Below are positions 9,590 through 19,112 of a stretch of 64,000 bases of DNA, piece by piece. This DNA is from Actinospica robiniae DSM 44927 (GTDB lineage Bacteria > Actinomycetota > Actinomycetes > Streptomycetales > Catenulisporaceae), in NCBI RefSeq assembly GCF_000504285.1, contig NZ_KI632511.1, forward strand, positions 617,372-681,371, given 5' to 3'. Made by a program: the position numbers and the translations under genes. Within the stretch, counting starts at the first letter, position 1. Every line of letters begins with the position of its first letter. The notes under the pieces are model-generated. The model had not been told where the DNA came from. It searched no databases and saw only the letters and a list, made by a program, of their open reading frames with translations.

Positions 9590-9872
9590 ACCTCTGCGTC
9601 CGATCGGGCGATTCGGCGGTTGCCGCGCGGCGCGTCGGGGAGAACGTGCTGGACGATTCGGGCTGAGTATTACATAACTGTTCTCACATGGATGTGTGGT
9701 GCTCGCGGTCAGTGAGCTGGTGACCAACGCCGTCTGCCACGCACCCGGGCCCTGCACGCTGGAGATGGCGGCAGAGCGCGGCCACGTGCGCATCACGGTC
9801 AGCGACACCTCCCGACTGGTTCCGCGCGCCAGAACGCCGCAGTACGACGGCAAGGGCACGCGTGCTTCCAAG
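9590..9872 (+). pseudogene. Anti-sigma/HATPase (RsbW-like) gene fragment
   Basis: From 9696 the plus strand encodes VLAVSELVTNAVCHAPGPCT followed by an HVRITVSDTSRLVPRA segment, the N-box and early G1 region of RsbW-type ATP-binding proteins. An upstream piece in another frame (GDSAVAARRVGENVL, about 9605-9650) resembles the preceding helix. The glycine-rich GxGL motif and the C-terminus are missing, so this is a decayed fragment. These proteins normally antagonise sigma or anti-sigma-antagonist proteins. Confidence 0.5.
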
Positions 9873-10012
9873 GAACTCGATCGAAGTCGAGGAGCTGCGT
9901 CCGCCGGCCGCGGCTGCCGCCTCGCGGAACGCGCACGGGCTACCCGCCGAGAAGAACCAGGCTGACGGAGCCCGGCAGCGCGCCGTGGATTGCTTCTGCC
10001 GGGCTCGGTTCC

Positions 10013-11056
10013 TTACCTCGGAGCCCGCAGCGTGTGAGCCGGGCCGCGTTCGGGGGCGCTTTCCCGCAGAACCAGGTCCACGGGATAGAAGCGGCGAAAA
10101 CCGAAGCCGGGGTCGCCGTCCATGAGGATGCGGGTGGCGTCGGCGGCCATCTGTTCGACCGGCAGCCGCATGGTGGAGAGCGGCGGGTTGGTGCAGATCG
10201 CGGCGAGGCTGTCGTCGAATCCGATGACTGCGACGTCCTCGGGGACGCGGAGGCCGGTGGCCGTGATCGCCTGGATGGCTCCGGCGGCCATGAGGTCGCA
10301 GGCGACGAACATGGCGTCGATCTCGGGATGGCGCTCGAGCAGTTCCCGGGCGGCGTCGTGCCCGCCGTCCCGGCAGAACCCGCCGTCCGCGCCCAGTTCG
10401 GGCAGCCCGAGGTCGGTGATGGCGTTGCGGTATCCGTCGCGGCGTTGTGCGGCGCAGCTGTTGGTGACGGGTCCGTGGATGGCGGCGATGCGGCGTCGGC
10501 CGATCCGGTGGAGGTGGCTGACGGCGGTGCGCACCGCGCCGAGGTTGTCCACCTCGAGCGCGGGGACCGCGGGTGCGGTCGGGACGAGCGAGATGACGCG
10601 GCGACAGCGTAGGTAGTAGCGGGTGGCCAGCTCTGGCGTCACGTTGGCCAGCAAGGCGCCGACGGTCGCGTCGGCGGCTAGCGCGTCGATGGCTGCCGCG
10701 GCCCGGTCGGGGGTCAAGGCGTGGATGCGCAGCTGTGTGCCGGTCCCTTCGAGGGCTGACATCACGCCGGCCAGGACGCGGCCATAGTGCGGGTGGGCAC
10801 CGATCCATCCGCTGGTACAGGAGTCGGTGACGATCATCTCGATGGTGCGGGTGCGGCCGGTGGCCAGGGCGCGTGCGGTGGAGCTGGGCTGATAGCCGAG
10901 TTCGGCCGCGACCGCGCGCACACGGGTGCGGATCGAGGGGGAGGCGCCGGCTGCGTGGTTGATGACGCGCGAGACGGTGGCGGCCGAGACACCGGCCGCG
11001 CTGGCCACATCACGGATGGTGGGCTTGCCGCGTTGAGCGCGAGCGGCTTGGTTCAT
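10013..11056 (-). CDS. LacI-family transcriptional regulator
   Basis: A 347-residue LacI/GalR repressor: N-terminal helix-turn-helix (TIRDVASAAGVSAATVSRVIN, about residues 13-33), hinge helix (YQPSSTARALATGRT), and a periplasmic-binding-protein-like effector domain (residues 65-335) with the conserved DVAVIGFDD and a PVEQMAADATRILMDGD region. Start ATG 11056 has GAGGGA upstream. Such regulators normally sense sugars, but no intact sugar operon is adjacent, so the target is unknown. An anti-sigma kinase remnant and an ABC-exporter fragment flank it. Confidence 0.9.
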   Translation of the reverse strand: MNQAARAQRGKPTIRDVASAAGVSAATVSRVINHAAGASPSIRTRVRAVAAELGYQPSSTARALATGRTRTIEMIVTDSCTSGWIGAHPHYGRVLAGVMSALEGTGTQLRIHALTPDRAAAAIDALAADATVGALLANVTPELATRYYLRCRRVISLVPTAPAVPALEVDNLGAVRTAVSHLHRIGRRRIAAIHGPVTNSCAAQRRDGYRNAITDLGLPELGADGGFCRDGGHDAARELLERHPEIDAMFVACDLMAAGAIQAITATGLRVPEDVAVIGFDDSLAAICTNPPLSTMRLPVEQMAADATRILMDGDPGFGFRRFYPVDLVLRESAPERGPAHTLRAPR

Positions 11057-11351
11057 GGTCCCTCATTCTCGTGGCCGCCACGCGGTTGCGCGTCGGCGGT
11101 TGAACACAGCGTTCCAGCCCGAGGCTAGGACTGAAAGCGGTTTCAGGTGAAGACTCCGAGGACCGATCGCCACAAGAAGAATGTTCGGGTGCTGGAACAG
11201 CACTGCTATCGCCGTGAGCAGCGAAAAGTCCTGTCCGCCTCCCGTCCCCGTACCCGGCGGGGACGGCATCGCGAATCCTTCGACGACCCTACGCGCACCG
11301 GCAAGACACTGATCGACTTCTGATGAAGAGGGGGATCTTCGTGCGCCATCG

Positions 11352-11771
11352 ATGGAAGACCTGCTTCGACGAGGCGCTTCGGGCACGGTGGCTGGTCATA
11401 CGGCTGTCGCCCGAGGCGGGAGGCCGCTGCTCATCGTGCTCACCGCCGTCGACGTGGCCGCCGCCGTGCTGCCCGTCGCGTTCGTGCTCTTTTCCAGCCG
11501 GGTCATCGGCCGGGTGCCGGGCGCGGTCCGTCACGGAATCGGCTCGCCGCAGTGGTATTCGCTGGTCTCCGCGTTTCTGCTGGTCTCAGGCACGTTTGTC
11601 GTGCAGCAGGTGTTCACGCCCTTGCGACGTCGGACGCGAGCAGCGGATCCGGGTGGACAGGCGGAGGCGACGTTCAAATCCAGCGCGGCCAGCTCAACTC
11701 CGACAGCCGGCTCTTCGGACAAGTCACTACCCGGACCCGCCGCTGCCAAGCCTATGACCCGAACCGCTTGA
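11352..11771 (+). pseudogene. ABC exporter N-terminal membrane-domain fragment
   Basis: A 139-codon frame whose central part (RPLLIVLTAVDVAAAVLPVA and a following LVSAFLLVSGTFVVQQVFTP segment) looks like the first two membrane helices of an ABC exporter. The ATPase domain and remaining helices are absent and the C-terminal 50 residues are low-complexity. It is probably a truncated relic rather than a functional small membrane protein. Confidence 0.35.
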
Positions 11772-11782
11772 CAGATACAGAG

Positions 11783-11831
11783 GCACCCCGGGTTTCTTGG
11801 AGTGGATCAGCCCTCCATGAAAGCCGGGGTG
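11783..11831. repeat. Long imperfect inverted repeat
   Basis: Perfect 9-bp outer arms (GCACCCCGG and CCGGGGTGC, 11783-11791 and 11823-11831) continue inward as GTTTCTTGGAGTG against CCCTCCATGAAAG with three mismatches and a short loop. It may be a bidirectional terminator or two abutting insertion-sequence ends; a transposase remnant lies just to the right. Confidence 0.4.
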
Positions 11832-11843
11832 CATCGACCCGTT

Positions 11844-12066
11844 CTACCTGAGTGCTCTGGTCCACCCGGCTTGTTTGGAATCGTCCAAGCAAGCTGGGCG
11901 GACCGTACCACCGGTCCACATCGATCGATCTGCGCTTTCGTATCCGCGATCGGCCAGGATCGGCATCTCGGCGGTGTAGTGCCTGGTGATCGCCCGGATC
12001 TGCACCGCTTGGGGAACGGCGATGTCGTTTGTTCGCTCGAGTGTTAGCATCTGTCTGGGGGTAAAT
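11844..12066 (-). mobile_element. Transposase remnant
   Basis: The minus-strand translation contains AVQIRAITRHYTAEMPILAD followed by RGYESADRS, resembling the aspartate-containing strand of DDE transposases (ILADxGYE). No complete catalytic triad, start codon or terminal repeats can be assigned, so it is a degraded fragment just upstream of the phosphatase gene. Confidence 0.3.
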
Positions 12067-12117
12067 CTGGTGATTTTTACCGTTCCTCCATCTCCCTGAG
12101 CGGAAGGCGGGCAGGGT

Positions 12118-14316
12118 GTGGTGACAGCCGGGAAATCCACCTCCGCGGAACGCTCCGATGCTCTGGCCTCGGTGGATCCAGGGCGTCCGCCGGATGGAGA
12201 GCTGCCGGACAGTGCCCGGCTCGTGGCTCTTGAGTTGGCCCTCCGGCAGGCCAAGGCGTGCCTGGGCGGCCTGGAAGCCTTGGTGCACTGGTGCGAGCCC
12301 GGTGACGGGCTGCTGCTGGTGGCTTCCGACCAGCTGATCCCGGCGTGGGCCGAGCCGTGGGCGGACCTACGCGGCGAGCAGGCCGCGGCGCCGGTACAGG
12401 CCGTGCGGGCCGGCGGCTATGCGTGGGTGGAAGGGGACGCCCTGGGGATCGGCGCGTCCGGCACCGCCGCGGTGGCGCTCATGGGTGGCTCCGGTCCCGT
12501 GGGGGCGCTGTCCGTGCTCACGGGCGGCGCCGGCGAGCCGGATGAGATACAGCGGTCCTTCCTGCGCGCGATCGCCTCATGGGCCGCGGCGCAGGTGCAG
12601 GATGCGCCCGAGCGGTCGGCCCCTGCTCCGGGATCCATGGGCGAGCGCCCGGTCCTGATGGGTGAGCTGACCGCCGCGCTCGCCGAGGCCGTGACCGCCC
12701 AGGACGTCGTGCAGGCCGTCGCGGAGCGCGTGATGCCCCCGTTCGGTGCCGACGGGCTGCTGGTCCAGGTGCTCAACGAGGACGAACGGCTGTACGCCGT
12801 CGGCTCCTGTGGATACCCGCAGGAGTTCACCAGCCTGATGGACGGCTTCCCGCTCGCCGACTACGCCACTATCCATGACGTGGTGCGCACCCGTACCCCC
12901 CGGTTCATCGAGTCGAGAGCCGAGTACAACCGCCTCTATCCCTCGATGCACCAGGTGAGCACGGAATCACCGAAGCAGGCGTGGGCGTTCCTGCCCATGA
13001 TCGCCTCCGGTCGGACCATCGGCCTGTGCACGGTGTCCTTCAGCGAGCCGCGCGTGTTCAGCGACGAGGAGCGCACTCTGCTGACGGCTCTGAGCGGCCT
13101 GGTCGGCCAGGCCCTGGAGCGGGCACGCCTGTACGATCTGGAGCACGCCCGCGCCCGGGAACTGCAGCGCGGTCTCCTGCCCAGCGCGCTGCCCCGGCTG
13201 CCCGCCGTCACCGCCGCCGCCCGCTACCTGCCCGCGGCCCAGGGTGACGAGGTGGGCGGGGACTGGTACGACGTGATCCCACTGTCCGCCGACCGGGTCG
13301 CCATCGTGATCGGCGACGTCATGGGACACGGCCTCGCGGAGGCGGCCACCATGGGACGGCTGCGCACTGCCGTGAGCACCCTCGCCGACCTGGACATGCC
13401 ACCCGACGAGTTGTTCGACCGCCTCAACGACCTCGTCTCCGAGCTGGGCGACGACTTCTACGCCACCTGCCTGTACGCGATCTTCGACCCGGTCTCCGGC
13501 ACCCTGTGCTACACCGTGGCCGGCCACCCGCAACCGGTCGTCGTCCATCCCGACGGCACCGTCCACAGCCCGGCCCTCACCGTCGACCCGCCGCTGGGCG
13601 CCGCACAGCCGCCGTTCGAGACCCATCAGCTGCAACTGCCCGGCGAGAGCCTGCTCGTCCTTTGCACGGACGGGCTCATCGAGTCGGCCACCCAGGACGT
13701 GGAGCAAGGGCTGGCCCGCCTCCAGCAGGTCCTGGCCCAGACCGTATCTCCCACCGCGTACTTCCAGGGCACGGACGGGGACGACGACGTCCAGCGACTG
13801 GAGGACCTGTGCGACACGGTCGTCGCGGCCCTGCTGCCCGACAGCAAACAAACCACCGACGACGCCGGCCTGCTCATCGTCCACACCCGGTGCGCCGACC
13901 CGGGCGCCGTCGCAAGCTGTGACCTGCCCGAGGATCCGCGGGCAGCCGGCCAGGCCCGCCAGTACATCCGCACACAGCTCACCGCTTGGGGGCTGTCCGA
14001 GCTCGTCCTGACCACCGAACTGCTGGTGAGCGAGCTGGTCGGCAACGTCATCCGGCACGCCAGCGGCCCGGTCCGGCTGCGTCTTCTGCGCAGCCGAACC
14101 CTGATCTGCGAGGTCTACGACGGCAGTCTCAACACGCCTCGCATCCGCCGTGCCGACTACACCGATGAAGGCGGACGCGGCCTGCAACTCGTCGCAGCCC
14201 TCTCCCGACGCTGGGGTGCCCGGTATCTCCAGGACGGCAAATGCCTGTGGACCGAACAGGAACTGCCGAACGGCACGTCTCCGGCGGCGGGATCCACCTC
14301 GTCGCATGCCGCCTGA
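12118..14316 (+). CDS. GAF-SpoIIE/PP2C phosphatase with HATPase domain
   Basis: A 732-residue signalling protein: an N-terminal GAF-like half (about residues 20-160), a second GAF domain (about 185-340), a SpoIIE/PP2C serine phosphatase (about 350-570; GDEVGGDWYDVIPL, VIGDVMGHGLAEAATM and VLCTDGLIES supply the metal-binding aspartates), and a C-terminal RsbW-type HATPase (about 610-725; LLVSELVGNVIRHA). In actinomycetes such proteins dephosphorylate anti-sigma-factor antagonists and may also phosphorylate them, linking a sensed signal to sigma factor release. Start GTG 12118 or GTG 12121. No cognate antagonist gene is seen nearby. Confidence 0.88.
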   Translation: MVTAGKSTSAERSDALASVDPGRPPDGELPDSARLVALELALRQAKACLGGLEALVHWCEPGDGLLLVASDQLIPAWAEPWADLRGEQAAAPVQAVRAGGYAWVEGDALGIGASGTAAVALMGGSGPVGALSVLTGGAGEPDEIQRSFLRAIASWAAAQVQDAPERSAPAPGSMGERPVLMGELTAALAEAVTAQDVVQAVAERVMPPFGADGLLVQVLNEDERLYAVGSCGYPQEFTSLMDGFPLADYATIHDVVRTRTPRFIESRAEYNRLYPSMHQVSTESPKQAWAFLPMIASGRTIGLCTVSFSEPRVFSDEERTLLTALSGLVGQALERARLYDLEHARARELQRGLLPSALPRLPAVTAAARYLPAAQGDEVGGDWYDVIPLSADRVAIVIGDVMGHGLAEAATMGRLRTAVSTLADLDMPPDELFDRLNDLVSELGDDFYATCLYAIFDPVSGTLCYTVAGHPQPVVVHPDGTVHSPALTVDPPLGAAQPPFETHQLQLPGESLLVLCTDGLIESATQDVEQGLARLQQVLAQTVSPTAYFQGTDGDDDVQRLEDLCDTVVAALLPDSKQTTDDAGLLIVHTRCADPGAVASCDLPEDPRAAGQARQYIRTQLTAWGLSELVLTTELLVSELVGNVIRHASGPVRLRLLRSRTLICEVYDGSLNTPRIRRADYTDEGGRGLQLVAALSRRWGARYLQDGKCLWTEQELPNGTSPAAGSTSSHAA

Positions 14317-14541
14317 AACCGCCTCCGCGCGGGGAGGTGGTCCGCGCACGGCCAGCGCAAGGCTACGCTCGTGAACCGGCCGTGCGGGGGCGTTGTGGGA
14401 GGCCGATGACGTCCCGTCTCGACTCGGCGGGACGTCATCCACTGCGGCCACCCGGTCCTCCACTGACGATCACGATCATCCGGCCCCGAGCGCCTTCGAA
14501 GGGGCCGATCGCGCGATGCGACGGCGTCGACGAACCCTGCT

Positions 14542-14748
14542 GTGACGGCATTCGGCTGCGTCGCTGTCGTGTTGATCGCAGCTCTCATCGGCGGGATCGC
14601 CGTCGCGATCGAGCACTTCACCGCCACACCGGCCACGCCCATTCCAGTGCCCACGGGCCCAGCCGGCTCGACCGCCTTGGCCTTCGCCGGTGCGGTCAGC
14701 GCCGCCTCCGGTGGCGACTCCGACCCTGACTTGACCCTGACTAGGTGA
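14542..14748 (+). CDS. Membrane anchor/N-terminal half of small secreted protein
   Basis: A 68-residue product with one hydrophobic segment (residues 5-26) and a Pro/Thr/Ser-rich linker. It ends DSDPDLTLTR and its stop overlaps GTG 14745 of the next frame. The junction reads naturally as a continuous domain (DPDLTLT then TQCSFSDGTWSATI), so the two frames may be one gene split by a one-base deletion near 14740. Function unknown. Confidence 0.5.
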   Translation: MTAFGCVAVVLIAALIGGIAVAIEHFTATPATPIPVPTGPAGSTALAFAGAVSAASGGDSDPDLTLTR

Positions 14749-15191
14749 CGCAGTGTTCGTTCTCTGATGGAACCTGGTCGGCGACGATCGTCCTGGACAC
14801 GCCGGGAAATCAGTGGTCGATCGCCATCGCCGAAACGGCGGGTACCAACGCGACCACGGCTGCAGCTTCGGCCACGACCGGATATCCCCGCCCGGACAAA
14901 TATCCCGGTGTCGACGGAATGATGAAGAACCCCCCTTCGGACTCGCTTTCACTGCAAGTACTCTCGCGAAAGGGGATCGCCTCGTACCTGAATCCAGACA
15001 CCGACGACAGCCAAGGCCAAGACGACCTTTTGGATACTACGCGCCGGTCCAGCACAACAACGGCTACGGATCGATCAATCACTCTGGCACCAGGTCTGCG
15101 ATCCGGCTCACTGGACGTGTGGCTGACCCCTCATGATGTCGATGGCGCGAACCTGCAGTTCCACATCTCGGGCTCATGGTCATGTGAGTAG
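14745..15191 (+). CDS. Extracytoplasmic domain of small secreted protein
   Basis: A 148-residue frame beginning TQCSFSDGTWSATIVLDTPG, which looks like a beta-sandwich domain seen in actinomycete secreted proteins (FxLYD-like opening), ending in HISGSWSCE with a probable disulfide between the first and last cysteines. It has no signal of its own; the membrane anchor lies in the preceding frame, which overlaps by 4 nt. Either it is translationally coupled or, more likely, the two are one frameshifted gene. Function unknown. Confidence 0.45.
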   Translation: MTQCSFSDGTWSATIVLDTPGNQWSIAIAETAGTNATTAAASATTGYPRPDKYPGVDGMMKNPPSDSLSLQVLSRKGIASYLNPDTDDSQGQDDLLDTTRRSSTTTATDRSITLAPGLRSGSLDVWLTPHDVDGANLQFHISGSWSCE

Positions 15192-15619
15192 TGCTTGCGT
15201 CGCTTCCCGATCGAACGCGCGAAGCCGGCTGGGATCTTGCGCCAGGCGAGGCGGGCGTTCAAGGTCAGGTATCTGTGGGGTCTCACTGCTTGTCACGTCT
15301 CCTGCAGGGAGCAACCTCCCGCGCTCCCCACGAGCCCCCACAACACCGCCGCAGCTCCGGACGCCAACAAGTACTCGCAGTTCAGAAGCGTCCAGCGAGA
15401 AAACGAACGGATCGTCAGCCGCCTTGGGAGCGCGTCAATGTAGGCGAGAGCAGCGGAGAGATCCATTGAACAAGCTCCAACTTGATCGTGCATCCCGAAT
15501 CCTTGATTCGCACGAACTGCTGTCGCGATCAGGCTCGAGACCGGCGACCGTGGTGATTTCACGAACCGTCAGTACCCGGCTCAGGCTGCTCCCTGCTCCT
15601 AAGCGGCGGTGATCAGCGC

Positions 15620-15711
15620 GAACTCTTTGAACGGCCGAGCTCCAGCCTGGTCGTCGACGGTGCCGCTCCCAATCCTTGGGAGCAGTTGATCTCTTCGGGC
15701 CCTTCGAAGAG
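15620..15711 (+). repeat. Paired-hairpin element, copy A
   Basis: Starts with GAACTCTTTGAACGGCCGAG, then 45 nt from its first base a hairpin GCTCCCA-N5-TGGGAGC (15665-15683), then a second hairpin CTCTTCG-N7-CGAAGAG (15691-15711). Copies B (32657-32747) and C (20780-20827) keep the second stem with different bases, so pairing appears conserved. Confidence 0.6.
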
Positions 15712-15935
15712 GTAGCGTGCGCCGGGCTCCATCGATACCTTCCGGTTTGGCGTCGCGTAGAAGTGTTCGGTCTGGACTGCAGCGTAATCGACAAGTACGG
15801 AAGAGCTCCGGAGCGTTTCACCCTGAGGCGGCGGCTTCCGTTTCGCCGTCCCGGCCAGTTGCGCGTGCGTATGGCGCGGTAGGTGAGAACGGCCGCGATG
15901 ATCCACCGTGCGCCCCGGCCCCGTGACCGGGGAAC

Positions 15936-15973
15936 TTAGCCGATAGCAGGACTCTGAGCTTGCGTTCGGCTAA
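15936..15973. promoter_or_regulatory. Inverted repeat upstream of GTPase-NACHT gene
   Basis: Arms TTAGCCGA (15936-15943) and TCGGCTAA (15966-15973) are perfect complements separated by 22 bp and end 9 bp before the GTG start. The position suits a repressor operator or a control element in the mRNA leader. Confidence 0.4.
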
Positions 15974-15982
15974 AGTTGGCCT

Positions 15983-18900
15983 GTGGAGAGGCAGTCGTTC
16001 AGGCTCGTCGTCCTGGGTGGGCGCGGCGCGGGCAAGACCTCGTTTCTCGTCGCGATGCTGGGCTCTTTGACTACGACGGACGGTGCCCGGCGGTTTTGGT
16101 TGGATCCGGCCGGTCTCAGGTCCCTCGATCAGGTGCGTGCGTTGGGAACGCGGGGCGCGGACGGCTATCCCCGTGCCACACAGGAACTGATCTCCGAGAT
16201 TTCACTCAGCTGCAAGATGATGGTCGGCTTGCCTGGGCGCGTCGGCTTGCGGTTCTCGAACCTGCTCAGGCCCGGTGCGGCCGCGGGGCATCTGGGTTCG
16301 CTGTTCGACCTCGTGGCCTGTGACTATCCGGGAGACTGGCTGGAGACGCCGGGTGCCGGGCGCGACGGGCTGCACGAAGCGCTCCACGCGGCGGACGCCC
16401 TGGTGGTCGCCGTCGACGGCGAGCTCGTGCTGGCGCTGTTGCGCGGTGAGACTCGCGGGCGGGCCTATGTGAAGGAGGCACTGCCCCGGTTGCTCGACCT
16501 GGTGGGGCCGATCCAGGGCACACGCGCGATCCCCGCCTGCGTGGTCCTGACGAAATGGGATCTGCTCGATTCCGCGGGCTTCGGCCTGGCGCGGGTCCGT
16601 GACCGGCTACTGAGCGAGGTGGAGGGGCTGCGACACCTGGTCGAGCTGGATCCGGCAGGGCGCGCGCGCCTGATACCGGTGTCGACGGCCGGGCACTTCC
16701 GACAACCGCAGGCGGAGGGCGAGGCCCGCTCCTACGCGGAGCCGCTCTCGACACCCGACACCACGAACCTGGCCGTGCCGATCGCCCTGGTGTTTCCCGG
16801 GTTCGCACGGGAGGTTCTCGCGCAGGTGCGGCGGCATCGGCGCAGGCGGGTGCTGGTCGGTGCGTCGTGGGCGGCGCTCGCTCTCGTCTCCGCGATCGGC
16901 CATGCGATCAGCGCCCTGGTACTCGTGGGCAAGGAGATCGGCAAACAGGTGGGTGCCGATCAGACGGACGTCGCCGCGGACGCCGGCACCATCGCGAAGA
17001 GCGCCTCGCGCTTTGCCGAGAAGTCACGGCAAGCGGCTCTGGCGGACCAGGCCCGACTCATCCGCAACGCCGCGCACATGGCCGAGACGGTCAGAGAGTC
17101 GTCCGGAGCGGTGATGGAGAGGTTCGGGAAGGAGTTCAGCAGCAGCGATCTGGCCGCGGCCGCCGCCAGCCGTGCCGACCCGAACGGCACGCGGAGTCGT
17201 GGCCGGCCGTCGCCCGACCCGCGCGGAGACAGGACCCTGAGCCAGGCTGCCGCTCGGGTCGAGGCGCATTTGGACGAGACCGCCGACAGGCTCGCGCTCT
17301 GGGCACGCGCCGCGGCCGAGGCCGAGGTGCGGACGCGCGGTCTCGAGTTTCCCGCCCCGCTCGGGTTCCGCTGGGTGCGCCGAAGCGGATCCGGCGGCCC
17401 GGCGGGACCGGAGGTGGCGTGCCATCCGAGCCGACTCGTCGAGGCCTACGAGGAACGGGAACCCGATACGCTGATGGTGACGGCCGGTCCCGGGGCGGGC
17501 AAGACGGTGCTCTCGCTTCTCCTGGTCCGCGGGATCGCCGAGCGCCGCCTCGAGCGGGGTATCGGGCCGGTGCCCGTCAGCATCCCACTGAGCAACTGGA
17601 GCAACGAAGCGCTGCCGGAGTGGATCGAAGACCAGATCTCACTGAGCCACCCCTGGCTCGGGGCGCTCGGCGGTGAACTGCTGCACAGCGGCAGGCTGCT
17701 GGTCGTGCTGGACGGCGTGGACGAGATGCCTGCCGCGTGGATCGGCGGTTTCCTTGAACGCCTGGCCCGATTGCCCGCAGCGATACCGCTTCTCGTCACC
17801 TGCCGCACCACGGAGTACTCCCTGTCCGGACCGGAGTGGGCACAGGGTCGGCTGGCGGACGCCGAGGTGATCCAACTGCTCCCCGCGTCCGTGGACGAGG
17901 TGTTCAGATACATCCGCGACTCGTCGCCGGCCGAGGTGCACGGCGAATGGCTGCCGCTGAAGGCATTGCTCCTCGCCGAGCGAAATACCGAGTTCAGACG
18001 CGTGCTCACCACGCCGTTGACGGCTTGGCTGGTCGCCCGGCTCTATGCCGCCCGGCCTGCCGACTTCATCGGCTACCTGGGCAACGAGCCGGACGTACGC
18101 CGTCTCCAAACCGACCTGTTGCGCTCCATCCTGGCCGGCGGTACTCGCAGGGAGGCCGTTGTTCCGAGCGCGAGCCGGATGCTGCGGTCGCTGGCCCGGA
18201 TCATCCGCGAGATGCCCGCCGCCGATGACCGAGAAGCGCCGACGGGACAAGACTTCGCCTGGTGGCGCCTGGCTGACATCGCTTCCGTTCGCAAGCTCGT
18301 CAGTGCGGCCGCCGGGGTGTTCGGCGGTCTCGTCACCGCGGTGGCGGTCGCTCTCGGCACTGCTCTCGTGCTGTGGGGGCATGTGACGAATGGTTCAGCC
18401 TTGGCTGCGAGCCTGGTGCTCGGGATCGTGGCAGGTGGTTACGTCGGCTACGCTTGCGCGACCAACTCGCCGGAGCCGAGCAGCCTGCAGGTCCAGGTTC
18501 CGAAGAGGATGCGCGCGTCGGTGCGCGCCGGAGTGATCGTGGCGGTGGTGGGATGCGCGGCTGGGATCGCCGTGTCCACAACGGTCGGCGGCGCGCTCTT
18601 GGGCCTGCTGATGGCGGTGCCTGTGGCTTTGACGTACGCCTTCCTGACGACCGAGGTCGATTCGCGGCTTGTGGCGAGCCCTCGTGCTCTGTACAGATCG
18701 GACCTGACCCAGTCGGTCATCTTCACCGCTGCGTACGCGCTGAGTATCGGCACTGTCGGCAGCTGGTACCGCGGGCCCCTTCTCGGCGTGCTGCTCGGAC
18801 TTGCGAGCGGCATCACCGGTGGCATGACTTATGGGATCGTCTTCGAGCTCGCCTTCGTCGACAGGAAGGCGAGGCGGCAGGCGCCCACCGGTCTCGTCGC

Positions 18901-19081
18901 CTGGCTGCGGTTCCGATTCGCAATGGCGTGGTTGGCGTTCCGGGGCAGGCTGCCGTGGCGGATCTTCCGTTTTCTCGGCCAGATGCATCAGGCGGGCCTG
19001 CTGCGCCAGGTGGGACCGGTCTACCAGTTCCGCCACCTGATGCTTCTGGAAGAATTGGCCCGGGAAGAGGGCAAGGAATGA
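15983..19081 (+). CDS. Membrane GTPase-NACHT fusion protein
   Basis: A 1032-residue protein with two nucleotide-binding modules. N-terminal GTPase-like domain: P-loop GGRGAGKTS at about residues 11-19, G3-like DYPG near 114, G4-like TKWD near 190. A membrane segment follows (about 289-314), then a charged helical linker. NACHT domain: Walker A TAGPGAGKT near 500-508, Walker B LLVVLDGVDEMP near 572-583, sensor TCRTTEYS near 605. The last third has about six membrane helices (770-980) and a basic tail. NACHT STAND ATPases are known antiphage and conflict sensors; fusion to a GTPase and membrane domain plus two downstream phospholipid genes suggests a membrane-acting system. Start GTG 15983. Substrate and trigger are unknown. 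Confidence 0.82.
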   Translation: MERQSFRLVVLGGRGAGKTSFLVAMLGSLTTTDGARRFWLDPAGLRSLDQVRALGTRGADGYPRATQELISEISLSCKMMVGLPGRVGLRFSNLLRPGAAAGHLGSLFDLVACDYPGDWLETPGAGRDGLHEALHAADALVVAVDGELVLALLRGETRGRAYVKEALPRLLDLVGPIQGTRAIPACVVLTKWDLLDSAGFGLARVRDRLLSEVEGLRHLVELDPAGRARLIPVSTAGHFRQPQAEGEARSYAEPLSTPDTTNLAVPIALVFPGFAREVLAQVRRHRRRRVLVGASWAALALVSAIGHAISALVLVGKEIGKQVGADQTDVAADAGTIAKSASRFAEKSRQAALADQARLIRNAAHMAETVRESSGAVMERFGKEFSSSDLAAAAASRADPNGTRSRGRPSPDPRGDRTLSQAAARVEAHLDETADRLALWARAAAEAEVRTRGLEFPAPLGFRWVRRSGSGGPAGPEVACHPSRLVEAYEEREPDTLMVTAGPGAGKTVLSLLLVRGIAERRLERGIGPVPVSIPLSNWSNEALPEWIEDQISLSHPWLGALGGELLHSGRLLVVLDGVDEMPAAWIGGFLERLARLPAAIPLLVTCRTTEYSLSGPEWAQGRLADAEVIQLLPASVDEVFRYIRDSSPAEVHGEWLPLKALLLAERNTEFRRVLTTPLTAWLVARLYAARPADFIGYLGNEPDVRRLQTDLLRSILAGGTRREAVVPSASRMLRSLARIIREMPAADDREAPTGQDFAWWRLADIASVRKLVSAAAGVFGGLVTAVAVALGTALVLWGHVTNGSALAASLVLGIVAGGYVGYACATNSPEPSSLQVQVPKRMRASVRAGVIVAVVGCAAGIAVSTTVGGALLGLLMAVPVALTYAFLTTEVDSRLVASPRALYRSDLTQSVIFTAAYALSIGTVGSWYRGPLLGVLLGLASGITGGMTYGIVFELAFVDRKARRQAPTGLVAWLRFRFAMAWLAFRGRLPWRIFRFLGQMHQAGLLRQVGPVYQFRHLMLLEELAREEGKE

Positions 19082-19112
19082 TTCGCTCACGGGACGGACG
19101 CGGAGGACGCCG

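Larger units (their letters stand above)
15192..15982. other. Gene-poor stretch with repeat copy A and an operator-like repeat
   Basis: No convincing gene lies here. It contains a diverged copy of the paired-hairpin element (15620-15711), an inverted copy of a motif that recurs near 32522-32560 (here about 15370-15412, minus strand), and an 8-bp inverted repeat just before the GTPase-NACHT gene. Short frames in the region lack RBS and recognisable domains. Confidence 0.5.
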
